Assembly (NCBI RefSeq): GCF_000328475.2
Contig: NC_026482.1
Coordinates: 558,001-622,000, forward strand
Direction of reading: 5' to 3'
Source of the DNA: Mycosarcoma maydis
Taxonomy: Eukaryota; Basidiomycota; Ustilaginomycetes; Ustilaginales
Length of the DNA stretch: 64,000 nt
Shown here: positions 47,401-57,852 of the stretch, in pieces
Position numbering within the stretch: position 1 is the stretch's first letter
Layout of the letters: the number at the start of each line of letters is the position of its first letter
Program-made: the position numbers and the translations under genes
Notes under the pieces: model-generated
Databases searched by the model: none
Told to the model about the DNA's origin: nothing
What the model saw: the letters and a program-made list of their open reading frames with translations, nothing else

Positions 47401-49485
47401 GCTAGAGGTGGAGAATGATTCTGCGGTGGGCAAAGAATCATCATTGGTTACCACACCATCTTCGGGCTCTTCAGCGACACCCGTCAGGCTGATGACCGAC
47501 TCGCTCAACTTGCGATCACGATATGGTAGACGATTATCGTCGTCGGCGCTGTAGCTGTTCTGCTTGACTGAGTCGGCAAATGTGATGGATGATCCTTTCG
47601 GCTTTGGGTGGCCGAGCTCGATGGAGCGACGCTTAGCATCGAAGGACGTGGAGGTGTAGCGTGAAGAGTCAGACTTGCCTATGAGAATGCGTTCTGCTTC
47701 GCGTCTGTTCTGTTGGATGCTTAGTACGGCCCTCTTTGGCGTGTCATCATTCAGAAAGAGCTCCGAGCTATTCTCGATGCACTCTAGATCGCCGTTGCCG
47801 ACTGGGAGCATCTTTCGGTCCTGCGCGCGTGGCGTAGTGGGAGGAGTCATCGAGGTCGTTCTGGGCTCAATTTTGATGGCGTTCGCTCGAGCCGCTGTCA
47901 CCTTGGAGCTGCGCCTAGCCATCTTTTCTGTTGCTTGAAGCGTGTGGACGACGCGAAGAAGGCCGCCGACGGTGCTGTCGGTAAGATCAAAGGTCTGAAA
48001 CAAGTCCTTGGAACGAAGGCCCAGATGGTCGCGTGCAGCTCTCAAGAACCTGGAAATGTTGTTGGACTTGACCCATTCGAGGTCTCTGCGGTCGATGCGG
48101 TCGACACTTCCGGGTCGGAGCCGATTCGCGAGCAGGCACAGCAGAACTCCATCGGCGATGCTGTGCCAAAAGCTCGATGCCTCGCTGTGTAAGTCGTGCA
48201 CTTCGAGGCTCGCCTGCGAAACCAGTGCAGAGATGCGCGGCTTGTCGGAAGCGTCTCCGGGCTCTGCGATACGACCGAGCTCGCGAATCATAAAGGAGCG
48301 GGCCTTCCGAATGCTTTCGAGCGCAGCTTGTGGCGATGCTAGCTCAGACAAGTCAAACGATGCTGTGGTGGCTGAGGAGAGGCCGGTGTAGTTGCTCTGA
48401 GATAACAAAGTGGTGCCAGATCCGACTGTCGCGTCACTCATCTGGCTACGCTGGACCGATACTTGCGTTGAGGAATTTGCTCCGGATGCGTCGAAATTTT
48501 GGTTGAGCTTTCGAGATGGGTCGCTCTGCTGGCGATGGCGTCGGAACCAAGTGCCTGCTGACGACTTGGGCTCAGACTTGGTCGGAGATGATCGCACATT
48601 GATGTCCTTTGGCGGGCTAAGAGTGTCGGTGCTCGTGTTCAGAATGGACCAGGATGCTCTTGATACCTCCGAGTCCGCACTGCGAAGAGTGGAGGTACTC
48701 TTTTTGCGGAAACAGTGGACTTGAGGATTTGCGTCGGGTTGTGAGCTGTCTTCGCACGCGTCAACGGCGCTCATGGCTGCAGCAAAGCTGGAGTAGGCGA
48801 GTCCGGGTGAGACGCCTAGGCGCGAGGAAGCATTATCAGTGTGCGAGGATGCTTGTGTCTGTCCTTCGCTGCCTGCGCTAGAAACTGCGTCGTTGGAGTG
48901 GGCGCGCGAGCCGCGTACCAGCTTGCGCAAGAACGACGGTTCTTGGGTGTCGAGCATGGGGTCTGACGCTAGATGCAGCTCGGGGGTGGATAGCGAGGCT
49001 ACTTCGAGATTGGTGAGATGCTGATTTCGAGTAGCTTTCCTCCTGCGTTCTGCCGACTTCTTATGCGCTAGTGGACGACTGGGCGAACCTGGACTTGAGG
49101 GTGGTAAAGGAAGGGCTAAGTGAGCGTAGGATCTGGGGCTCGCGGGAGCGGAGACGTTGGAAGCGGACTGGGAGGGGGTGATGGAAGCGTCTGACGACCT
49201 AGTTTCCGAGGCGAATGAGTGGGACGTGCTCGTTATTGACTCGTCATCGATATTGTAAACACGACGATGAGGAATCGAAGGCGAGTGCGGCGTGCCGCGA
49301 AGGCGAAAAGGGGATGTTGGGGTTGATGGAGATGGAACCGACTTTGCCGAGCGCAGCGGTCTGCCATTGGCCAAGCTGGCATCGGCAAATGAGGCTGGCG
49401 ACATGCGGTGCGAGTCTGCTGAGCGATGGTCCATGTTGACGAAATCCGTGGCCGGTGGCAAGATGGCAGCTGTTGCGGCGGCCAT
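44464..49485 (-). CDS. large protein kinase: CH domain, Ste20/Cdc7-like kinase, C1 domain, CaaX box
   Basis: 1673 residues. A Ser-rich N-terminus precedes a calponin-homology-like region at about residues 415-515 (FWHSIADGVLLCLLANRL, NISRFLRAARDHLGL). The kinase domain spans about 955-1215: GRGQFGSVY, VAVKRIKLEG, HCDLKAANIL, SDFGVSLNL, GTPNWMAPEV and DIWSLGCTIIEL, all catalytic residues intact. A C1-type zinc domain lies at about 1360-1410 (HAFVKSTFSKAVVCKICREP, then CEECGLVCHARC). The last four residues are CTIM, a CaaX prenylation box. The kinase part resembles fission yeast Cdc7, budding yeast Cdc15 and Aspergillus SepH, which start septation. The role in septation is inferred; the architecture is read directly. 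Confidence 0.9.
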   Translation of the reverse strand: MAAATAAILPPATDFVNMDHRSADSHRMSPASFADASLANGRPLRSAKSVPSPSTPTSPFRLRGTPHSPSIPHRRVYNIDDESITSTSHSFASETRSSDASITPSQSASNVSAPASPRSYAHLALPLPPSSPGSPSRPLAHKKSAERRRKATRNQHLTNLEVASLSTPELHLASDPMLDTQEPSFLRKLVRGSRAHSNDAVSSAGSEGQTQASSHTDNASSRLGVSPGLAYSSFAAAMSAVDACEDSSQPDANPQVHCFRKKSTSTLRSADSEVSRASWSILNTSTDTLSPPKDINVRSSPTKSEPKSSAGTWFRRHRQQSDPSRKLNQNFDASGANSSTQVSVQRSQMSDATVGSGTTLLSQSNYTGLSSATTASFDLSELASPQAALESIRKARSFMIRELGRIAEPGDASDKPRISALVSQASLEVHDLHSEASSFWHSIADGVLLCLLANRLRPGSVDRIDRRDLEWVKSNNISRFLRAARDHLGLRSKDLFQTFDLTDSTVGGLLRVVHTLQATEKMARRSSKVTAARANAIKIEPRTTSMTPPTTPRAQDRKMLPVGNGDLECIENSSELFLNDDTPKRAVLSIQQNRREAERILIGKSDSSRYTSTSFDAKRRSIELGHPKPKGSSITFADSVKQNSYSADDDNRLPYRDRKLSESVISLTGVAEEPEDGVVTNDDSLPTAESFSTSSTPSVSMELSQVRRGSSESDKSTKSFAVKPPLLARSTSQKRISQELALGQLPRAVIGSTENLDDYLFISGSPTRHAPTRRHSARLYAGPSLLNPSRESLLNLGSQANGESDALASSRVPFPRGANDSPGARRMARHLSMNAGVSDTISTASGPSTAIATNGSSSSSKVSSRPHFRHMRYSSDLHLPSMSRPTSVGGRSPDPSVDERSYISTSRSRFDSEIGSIYTNTLGSLPTDESGSTTTRASRDATGPKHKIVVAEEGKPSVTYQLGNCIGRGQFGSVYRALNLNSGRMVAVKRIKLEGRTDEEINDLMGEVDLLKSLTHPSVVKYEGLVRGPDVVSIILEFVENGSLLHTLKAFGNFPEKLVASYVVKILEGLNYLHGQNVVHCDLKAANILTTKQGNVKLSDFGVSLNLKAVKKMGNKNDAIGTPNWMAPEVIELKGVTTAADIWSLGCTIIELLTGKPPYYDMLAMSAMFRIVEDDCPPIPEKCSDALRDLLMQCFNKDPAKRPSAEMLFEHEWMQQVWSGHKDLRELRPQDSVPFLRRISADARRLDPRIFEEDERAVQPAMERSTSSPAPTLQRPGLEALRANTSPAESLAAVATEMANGVSPTTSPAVHSNPLPSVDTSSKNQAQSPALTPANPTVFLPAGETSMLDLGLMAEEEAKPHAFVKSTFSKAVVCKICREPVKKHAVLCEECGLVCHARCAVHAPSPCNLRAQLLLFQQRASMDQTSPMSSAAQLAPVSPMLAGGAPNAAVPINFRFPFGMKRQSKSPTADSQPQLGLVASASSETEVRGSPSPPTGNGVTAAKPAKDQAAVRKRRISLIPGRQRSPSPPPAETPEAMRSPYGNGALHGTRRHSSMSYGSISGASSISSAGGILLGHSSSRGSSAQQHQAQQAHPHASTPVLPVEQLHARPSKERFRRRLSSGVVTSGARAEALSAKHTTKGGVSTGQVTPTPRSAIERQKSRRSSSKADCTIM

Positions 49486-51106
49486 AGTCAGAATGGTGTC
49501 GAAGTTGAGAGCTAAATGAGCGGGCGGATAGGCTGCGGTGGATGCTCGACAAAGGATGAGGCAGAAAAACTCAGTCGACCTCCATGCCTGCTCAATCGAG
49601 CTCGTGTTGGGTGCTTCTTGTCGGCAGCTGAAGACTGTGGGGAAGCCAGAAATAGGTCACGAGCAGGGTTGACCGCAGAGGAATGAGGTTGTGACTATCA
49701 GTACTTGCAGCAAGAGGCTAGATCACCCGCGGTTTGCCAGAGCCCGCCGGGAAGTAAGCAGTCACTTACTTGACTCTTGATTCACGCTATGCAGCAGTTG
49801 CTCGAGTCACAATAAACTCAAAGTTTCGAGTGTGGGATGGCGCCAATCCCAGGCCTGCAAGTAGTGGCGTTGAGATACCAGTGTGATGAAGCTGAGAGCA
49901 GATGGACGACTCGGAAAAGGCGTATGGCCTTGTTGTGATGCCAGTGCAGTCGATCAAGGCAATCGACGATCTGAAATCTCGGAAGCGGTCGATTGCATCG
50001 ACGGCTCGAAGGAGGCGACCAAACGCGTGGGCGAAAGACGGCAGAAAGCAGAAATCAGCAGCCGTGTTCGCTGCTCGATTGTCTGTTTATCGCGCCAAAA
50101 CGTTGAGGAAAAGGTTGTCGATGAATCGGAAAGAGTGAGGCTCAACGTTTCATACGAGCGAGCGCAGAAAAGCTCTTTCGGCGTGATTAGTAAGGTTGAT
50201 TGGATGCCGACACGTAGACGATCGAGCCGTTCAGCTCGAAAGCGAGCGAGGCTAGTGGTGAAGTGCGCTTGAGGATGGAGCGTCGACGCTGAACTGACTC
50301 GTCTGCAAAACAACCAAGGGTTTGCGGTGAGTTGATGGTGTATGCTGTACCAGAGCTTGTTTGGTTGCGGCTGAAGAGATGAAGCGGCGTAGAATGCAAA
50401 GGATCTAAGACAACGTAAAGATCGAGATCGATGACGATCAACGATGGTCGCTTCTCGGATTGACGCCAAGCTACGACGTCCTGCCAAGAATGGTAAGCAG
50501 GTGCAGCTCGGTCGCAAGAGCTGGACTTGCGCAGCGTCCCGATGCGATGAGGAGGTGGTCGAGACGCTGGTCAGAACGGCGGTGAGGTCAAGAGGAACGG
50601 AGCGCACGCTGGGATGGTCTGGGCTAGTCAAGTGAATAGGATGACGCCAACTTTGTAGCATGTGTGTGTCCACCTACGTGAAACAAAGCAGGGGCAGTGA
50701 ACAGTGAACAGAGTGACTGAATCGAGAATCATAATCCAAGCCACACGGGAGCGCGTCGAGTACCACCGCCCGCAGCTCGGAATCATCACAATGAAGCTTG
50801 CGAGCGTGCTTGCGTGCAAATCGTGAATGTGAAGCGCAAAGCGTCGAATGTCCAGCACCAAGCACCAAGAGGCATGTGGACTGTGTTGGACTGGCTACAT
50901 GTGAAGCAACTCTCCGTCACCTTCTGCGAAGCACAACAGACGCGGTCAAGCTTCCCGAAAAGGTGTTTTTTTTTCTATCACTTTTTGTTTTATTTTACCC
51001 TGCTTCCCTCGGAAGCTTGAATTCTATTCTGGGCCCAGGACAAACAGGAGACCAAACGAAACACCGAGGAACGTTGGGCATCGGTTGTTGCGTTTGAAGA
51101 TGACCA

Positions 51107-51129
51107 ACACACACACACACACACACACA
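51107..51129. repeat. (AC)n microsatellite
   Basis: About eleven AC units. Confidence 0.95.
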
Positions 51130-52910
51130 ATCACAAATGCTGATTTCAGGATACTTGCATGAAGAGAAATCGTGAATGAGAATTGGGCCTCGACTCACAT
51201 CCGCACTCACTGCTAGTTCGCCGACACCCATTTCCTCGTCTCGGTCTATGCTTGTCTGTGACTGACTGCTCTTCGCACACAACTACCTGTCAGCAACTAT
51301 AACAGCAACAGTCTTGAGTAGCTGCAATAGCAGAAGTCTGAGACAATCTTGCATCTGCGTGTGCTGACGTCTCGAAAACATGGTACGCTGTACTCTTACC
51401 ACACCCGACCATATCTAATGCTCGCTTCTCATCGTCGATAAGGCAGGCACCAACAGTACCAAAGCATGAGCGCAGAAACTTCCATGCTCTTGTCATTGCT
51501 TGCCCTTTCGAGTTTGCGGCATTTGGCTTGAGTTCGGGCCGGTCTCACTCCAGAGTATGTTACTGCTACTGCTACCGCTCCCGCTGTTTGCATTGAAGAC
51601 ATCGCGATCGCGATCGGCTCGGAGGTGGGGGGTCGAGTCAGCAAGAGGCGCCCGCTGACGTTGAACGATGAAGTATGACGTTCAAAGTGGGCTCAGTGAA
51701 TGCAAACCCGACTTCATTCGACTTTCCTGCAAGGAGAGCGCGAACGCAATCGCACCAGGACAATGTTTGGCTTCATTTGCGGTCAAGCATACAATCCCAC
51801 AGCATGGCGCGAATATCACAATGTCCGCAGCAAATCGTTCGGCTCGCATCTTGGAGCCATATTGGCGCGATTGATGACTGATTTAAGCAAAGTTTTCCCA
51901 TCCACACAGGTCTCACCAGGAGGCGTAGCTCGTTTGCACTCCCGTCATAGCAACGCGCTTCTGCCAGATTGGCGCTCTGAGCTTCTCCCCCGGAGTGCAG
52001 TGGCCGTCGATGCGATTTTTTAGATTGATCAAGGTCATCATCGGAGCTAAGCGAAGCAGTCTACTGTGTCTTTTTCCTGGTTCGGTAGAATGAATGGCAG
52101 CTACAACAAGCGCGTGATGAGCTCAGGGTGCACCCTCGGCTACACGTAGGTGAATTCAGAAACCGAGTCCAAGTAGAATTACAGCAAGCTAGCCGCGTGC
52201 TCAACCACTTGTGTTGCACCACGCCCGTTTGGCAGCGTACACGATAACTTAGTCACCTAGAATCGAGGCATATCGAGGCGTACTTTTGATGAGAAAATCG
52301 ATCCGCTTGCCTTCAAGCAAGACTCGGATCAGAAGAGCTCGAGTTGTGGGTTCTTAGACGGGGCGTTGGACATAAACGCCCATGTGAAACCTTTGGTTTG
52401 TATTTTACAAGCGATCCGTGATCAAGAGAAGTTCGACTTGGGGATACGGATGAGCCGAGTGCAAACGCGAAAGCGAAAGTAAACCCCTGAATGCAAAGAG
52501 AGAGCGCGCACTTGCAAGCCAGGTTCCCGTCGGAGAGAGCGTTGCTGCTCCTCAAAATCATGAATCACGAACTGTTGCAATGCAAGCAGCGAGCTCGTCT
52601 TGAATCTCAAAGCAGGCGTGACAGGTGACAGAATATAACGCCGTCCGCTGCAGGGTTTGAGCTTCGACTCTTCCTTTCAAAGTAGTTATGCAATCACGAA
52701 ATTGTAAATTGCTCAGCGTCGTTTGGTTTCTCGAAAGAGGCAGCCAACCGACTGCTGACCGCGGTCCTCCCTACACCTTGGCCTGCCTGCCCAACACACT
52801 GGCAAAGGAACACTACGACAAGCAATCACGAATCTTCACGCTGCCGACAAACGAGAAATTTCCTGATCCCAAGCCGCGCTACAAACAAACTCGGTTGCCG
52901 TCCGTGGTCG

Positions 52911-52930
52911 CTCTCTCTCTCTCTCTCTCT
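52911..52930. repeat. (CT)10 microsatellite
   Basis: Ten perfect CT units. Confidence 0.95.
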
Positions 52931-53540
52931 CCAATTCCGACATACCTGCACAAGCTGACCGGCCAACCTCTGCTATCTGCGGAAGAAAGCGGGTTAACAA
53001 GTCACCTGCACGCTTCAACAGCCTGCATTTCTCCTTCGAATGGTGTCTGCTCTCGGCAGCCTGTATACCTTCTAGCCAGACACGAATCACTTTTCGCGCA
53101 CCTTGGCGAGGGCCACCTTGTAAGTATGTTTGCAACAATCACAGTTGCACAGAGCGATGAGCGGGGGATCGACATGTTGAATTCACTCAACGATCTCAAT
53201 TAGGGGCGTTTATGACTGCATACATTGTGTGGACCCTGTCAACCAGTCTCTTGAACGGAAGCGTGGATGTTTCTTGGGTGGAAATTTTCGCGCCCGTTTG
53301 CTTGCCGACGCAACTCACGATCGTCTAGGCTCTGGCTCCGTCAAGCACATTCTCGTGTAGCATGGACTTGACTCGACCCGAACCGCTCTCACCCAGAAGC
53401 CGATGGCACGAAAGTGGATCGATATCCTTGCACGATATCGGCTTTTTGACAAGCGGAAAGTTCGAGGTTAGTCGACCTTGTGGCTGGTGACTGCTTCACG
53501 ATATGGTCGTGAGTAATTCCGCATGGCGGACTCCGGCAAA

Positions 53541-53565
53541 TGATTCACAATCGTGATTCGTGATT
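53541..53565. repeat. TCGTGATT array
   Basis: ATTCACAATCGTGATTCGTGATTG-like sequence, the only clear member of the word family inside the 6.5-kb gene-free region. Confidence 0.7.
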
Positions 53566-56018
53566 GTTTTTGCACGCAACACGATCCAGTCACAACTGCT
53601 GCAAGTCTCGCCCGGCTGAGCGACTTCTTCATGCTTCTTTCCTGGTTCCGAATCGCTCAGTCGGACTTGTGTGTCTGTAGCGTAAAGTTGATGCACGGAT
53701 CCTTGGCAGGTCCTTGTCTGCCTCTTCTGAGTTGCTTCATTTTGCTTGGCACGTTGGTCCACACAGCCCACCGCAAGGGTCATTCTGAGAGTCGCTCACT
53801 TGGAATGTGCGTAACCAACCGACGAGCACCAACGGTGAGCCTTGAGCCAATTGCGCGGGGCTATCTCGTATCATTGTGATTGTGTCAGACCGCCCGCCAC
53901 GTTCAGCCACCGTGATACCGATTCAAAGTCAGCTCTTTTGTCGAGAAACGGCAAGAGCGAGTGCGCCAGTGCCAATCACATTTCTGGTCAGCAGTCACGA
54001 GTGTGGGTATGCATCGGAGCAAGCCGTCTCTCACTTGGCCCTTACCTCGCCTCGCTCTGGCTCCCCGCAATTTTTTTTGCGTCTACAACGTTTAGCAAGC
54101 AGCCGAAGCGCGTCTCCTGCTGCTGCCAGGGACCCTTTTCGTGTTTCACCATTCACCATTGGGACCCTGAATTGGCCTTTTACGCCTTTGTTTCAGTGTC
54201 ACTGCCCAGCGCGCGTAAAATCTGAGAGAAGGAGGAGGCTTCCATCCTTTTCCGCGCGAAGGGCTCCTCGGTTGTGACATGTCTCTTATCGGAGAAAGTG
54301 ACAGCGCCGTGTCAACATCGAGCCTCGACGACGCAACAGCGTGCACCATAGCCAGGCACATCCGATGTCATTCAGATTGGGTTCGCTAGACTCGGATTTC
54401 GCTTTGTTACCAGCTTGCGTTTTTGCTCCTGACGCAGGCGCCAAACGATCGTGCTTTGTGGTTGTCAGGCCGAGAGTATGTACGTCCCGATCGCCAAGCC
54501 GTTAAATAATAACGAATATATGCACCTTTCCTGCTCGCCGCCTTCTGTGAAGCTCTTTTGCACCGCCTCCATTGATGACAGATTCGCATCTTCTGCTCGC
54601 GCTCCTTGTTGAAGGATATCCATCTCCAGGATTCATTTCTGCCTCGCTTCCGTGGTACAACCCGCATACCTGGACCCTGGTTTCGGCAACGTTGCCCTGA
54701 CTCTCGCAACCCGCTCCGTCCGCTCAGTGATAGCGTCGAGACAAGACGTCCTGTCCGACGAATGCAAGATGCCATCATCTCATCTCGCGGCCGTACACCA
54801 AAACGTCCTGTGCGACCAGCCATCATTCCTTGCGTCCTCCTCGCTTTTCGATAAGGACCCTTTCTCATTCCCCTGCTTTGTATTTTAGGCTGCTTCACTC
54901 TGAGACATGGCTATCATAGTACCAAGCCCCTTTTCTCTCGCAAAGCTGATTGGTTCCGAGTCCAATCAGCTGGGTTCAGTTGTGCCTTGTCTCCTGTCCT
55001 TGTTCTACTGTACACATACTCCGCATCAGCCTGTTTGCTACCCAGAAGCGGTATCGTTTTCGTGACACTCCACGACTTACGCAATCCAAGCAAAATCTAC
55101 CCAATCACTTTCCCTCGAGTTCCGGCCCCACATCGTTGAGAGGACTCGAGCTTCTCTCTGGGAATGGCTTTACCGCCCATTCTGCTTGATGTGGCTTTTA
55201 CGCGGTCAGAGTGAGTCGTTGGACCCCGCATTCCAGGTTTCGTCGATTTCATGGACGACTCTGTCTGGGCAAGTTGAATGTCGGCGCCACCGGGAATGCG
55301 CACTTGACTTTCAGCATCTAAACAACACCAACAATCGCAAATGTTTGAGGCTTTCTTTGCTTTTGCATCACATGGTCCACCTTGTCTTGCATGTATGGTA
55401 AACCTGCAGCATGGCATCATTTGGTGTGTAGGAGCTTGCGCAAGGCGCTCATCGCGCCGATGTGCGCAAACAAGGGAGACAATGAAAGCCCTGCTGTGTC
55501 TGAAGCGGGATTGCGCTGCATATGAAGGCTACGACTCATCTCTAGACCTTTTCTTCCTGACTGACTCATTCGAAGCTTGATTCATAATTCTCGTAGCCAA
55601 CCCTCCACCTCTGCGGGTTGCCTTTATACGCTTCCCGATACAGTGAGCTTCCGTCATTGACGAGGACTAGCCGCGAGGTTAGCTCACATTGCCAAATAGG
55701 TGGTTACCCTTGACAGTCCATCGTTTGAATTCATGCTTGCATTTTCTTAAAACGAAACCGCCACCAGGAGCTGCTCAAAAGGATCGATCCGGTATGTCTC
55801 TCTATCAAACCAATCAGCTGCGGGGCAAGCTGCCTCGCTACAAGCAAGCCCATTCCAGTTGTGTAACTTCACACAGCATCGACAGTCTGCCAGAGTTATG
55901 CGATCAAAGGTTGTCGAATTCACAGAATGACACATAAGGATGTCTTGATGGATATGCTGATAGATTGCAACGATGAGGACAGGCAAAGAGGCCAAGACGT
56001 TGCTGCTTGTGGAGCGAA

Positions 56019-57113
56019 TCACGAATCCATCTCGCTAACGCATTCCCAGGCACCCTTAAGGTTCTCCTTCCACAAGGTAATCTTGCCGTCACCGCAGCTA
56101 ACCGCCAGCACGTTGCCGCTGACACTCCAGCTTACTCTCCAGACTGTGTCGGGGAACTTGTTGCTACCAGCACCGGCTGCTGCTGAGGCCGAGATCGGAT
56201 TCAAGGCGGTCTTGGACCAAGCTGCCGTGGGCGAGTCCTGGGTCCAGATCAAGACGGTCCGGTCCTGCGAAGCGGTTGCGAGGTAGCTGCGGGGCAAGCC
56301 GACGTTGGGAGCAAATGCTACATCGCGCACCCAGTCCGAATGGCCCTGGAGCGCTTCTACCTCGACAAAGCGGTTGGCCTCTTGGCTGAATTCCCAGATC
56401 TTGACCGTGTTGTCGCAGCCTGCCGAGGCGAAGCGCTTGACGAGCTTTGCCTCGCCGTTGGATGCAGCACCAGCGTTAGCACCTACAGACTGTGCTGAAA
56501 TCAAAGAGCCTGGAACCACAGCAGGAGCCCAGGACACTGCGTTACAGCCGACAGGGTGAGCAGCTACCAAGTCGACCGCCCAGGTCCCGTCGTTGTTGAA
56601 AGTGAGAACCGAGACGTTGCCGTCAGAGGAAGCGCAGGCAAGGATGGAGCCAAGTTCGTGAGGAGCCCAAGAAATCGAGTTCACCGACGCAGTGTGCAAA
56701 GTGTGCTCCTTGATCTTGGTCCAGCCGCCAGCCGAAGATGTAGGAGCTCCATAAGCGGATTGCGAGCCGTACGGAGCCGAAGCGCCGATCGAAGCACCTG
56801 CGCCGTTGTCTTTCCAGATGACCACCTTTCCATCGTAAGAACAGCTGGCCAGAATATCACCAAAAGTTGGGTGTGCCCATGCAACCTGCCAGACGGGTCC
56901 CTGGTGACCGTGAAGCGTCTCTGCAGTGGTGGAGGGAGTGCCGTTGACAATATCAAACACCTTGACGGTGCGGTCAGAAGAGCACGTCGCGAGACGCTTG
57001 CCGTAGAAGTCGAGTTGCGCATCGTGCACCATGTCTTCGTGTTGAGTCTCGATGTTCTTTGGTCGTTCTGCAGAGAGCGAGAGCCCTGCAGAGGACGATG
57101 TGACGGTGGTCAT
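56019..57113 (-). CDS. SEC13: Sec13, COPII coat and nuclear-pore WD40 protein
   Basis: 364 residues from ATG 57113. Six WD40 blades are seen, with [20 protein letters not shown] at the start, [31 protein letters not shown]-type [57 protein letters not shown] and [20 protein letters not shown]. This order and wording are those of Sec13. It pairs with Sec31 to form the outer COPII cage at ER exit sites, and with Nup145C/Nup96 in the nuclear pore. The 73 upstream codons lack homology and are probably 5' UTR. Slightly longer than yeast Sec13 (297) through loops rich in Gly/Ala/Ser. Confidence 0.96.
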   Translation of the reverse strand: MTTVTSSSAGLSLSAERPKNIETQHEDMVHDAQLDFYGKRLATCSSDRTVKVFDIVNGTPSTTAETLHGHQGPVWQVAWAHPTFGDILASCSYDGKVVIWKDNGAGASIGASAPYGSQSAYGAPTSSAGGWTKIKEHTLHTASVNSISWAPHELGSILACASSDGNVSVLTFNNDGTWAVDLVAAHPVGCNAVSWAPAVVPGSLISAQSVGANAGAASNGEAKLVKRFASAGCDNTVKIWEFSQEANRFVEVEALQGHSDWVRDVAFAPNVGLPRSYLATASQDRTVLIWTQDSPTAAWSKTALNPISASAAAGAGSNKFPDTVWRVSWSVSGNVLAVSCGDGKITLWKENLKGAWECVSEMDS

Positions 57114-57470
57114 AGTGAGCGAAGCTCTCGGTCGCACGGATGGTTGTGAGGTTTGATGCTGCGTTTCAGCGGTTGAACAGTTGATCAAGCGAGGCGCTAC
57201 AGTGTGTATCAAGCGTGCGTGATGCCGAGGCGAATGGCGATGACGAATGCAGCGCGGTTGAAAATATGGTGGTGTTGCGTGTATCGAGATGCGAAGATTG
57301 GTTTTCGACGTTCCAGCGCATCGGCCGTTCAATACCTGCGGAGCACAGACACTTTCAAACGCGTTGCATTCACGATTCAGTCACGATTACACCCAACCTC
57401 TCGGCCGTACTGCTCCCACGACACAGATCACAAATTGTAAGGACGGTGTAACATCCTCATCAAAATCACA

Positions 57471-57517
57471 CGAATCGTGAATTCGTGAATTGAATCACGA
57501 ATTCACGATTCACGATT
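57471..57517. repeat. mixed TCGTGAATT / ATTCACGA array
   Basis: Six copies of the core in both orientations. The join GTGAATTCGTGAATTGAATCACGAATTCACGA is nearly palindromic around GAATTC centres (read as overlapping short units). Confidence 0.75.
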
Positions 57518-57590
57518 GGAAGGCCGGCAATTTACCCGACCAGCTTCACGCTTCGGTGAAATCACAAATCACGAATCAGTCAAGTTATCA

Positions 57591-57606
57591 TTCGTGATTC
57601 ACGAAT
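57591..57606. repeat. palindromic ATTCGTGATTCACGAAT
   Basis: An exact inverted pair: ATTCGTGA against TCACGAAT. Confidence 0.8.
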
Positions 57607-57852
57607 GTTGCCATCTTTTGTGCGACCCTCCCCTCCTGCTGCGTCCCCACAGCGAATCGAAAAAAGTGCAAAGTTGGGCAACCATTCACCGAAACCAACT
57701 GTTGTGCTTCGACTCGACTCAGCTCTGATCGTTTTGCTCTGTCATTTCTCCAAGCTCCTTGCTGTCATTCACGATTATCGCTGCAATTAACTACAAGGGA
57801 CTTCGGAAGAGCCGGATCTTACGCTGCCTTGCCAGCATCACTTCCAATCGCC

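Larger units (their letters stand above)
49486..56018. other. 6.5-kb region without a recognised gene
   Basis: Lies upstream of the kinase start and downstream of SEC13. Many short frames exist on both strands (for example 49954-50673, 52688-53203, 54407-54898), but none has a domain, a signal peptide with a credible body, or conserved sequence. It holds an (AC)n run, a (CT)n run and one TCGTGATT array. It may contain the kinase promoter, long UTRs or noncoding RNA. Confidence 0.5.
57114..57852. other. divergent intergenic region with repeat arrays
   Basis: Between SEC13 (-) and the transporter (+). Arrays at 57471-57517 and 57591-57606, plus a single word near 57370-57388. Confidence 0.6.

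Noticed and set aside
49954..50673. 239-codon minus-strand open frame upstream of the kinase
   Set aside because: Low-complexity Ser/Arg/Leu composition, no domain or signal, sits in the probable kinase promoter or leader.
54407..54898. 163-codon minus-strand frame rich in Arg and Gly
   Set aside because: No homology cues; the composition looks like the reverse of a C/T-rich stretch.
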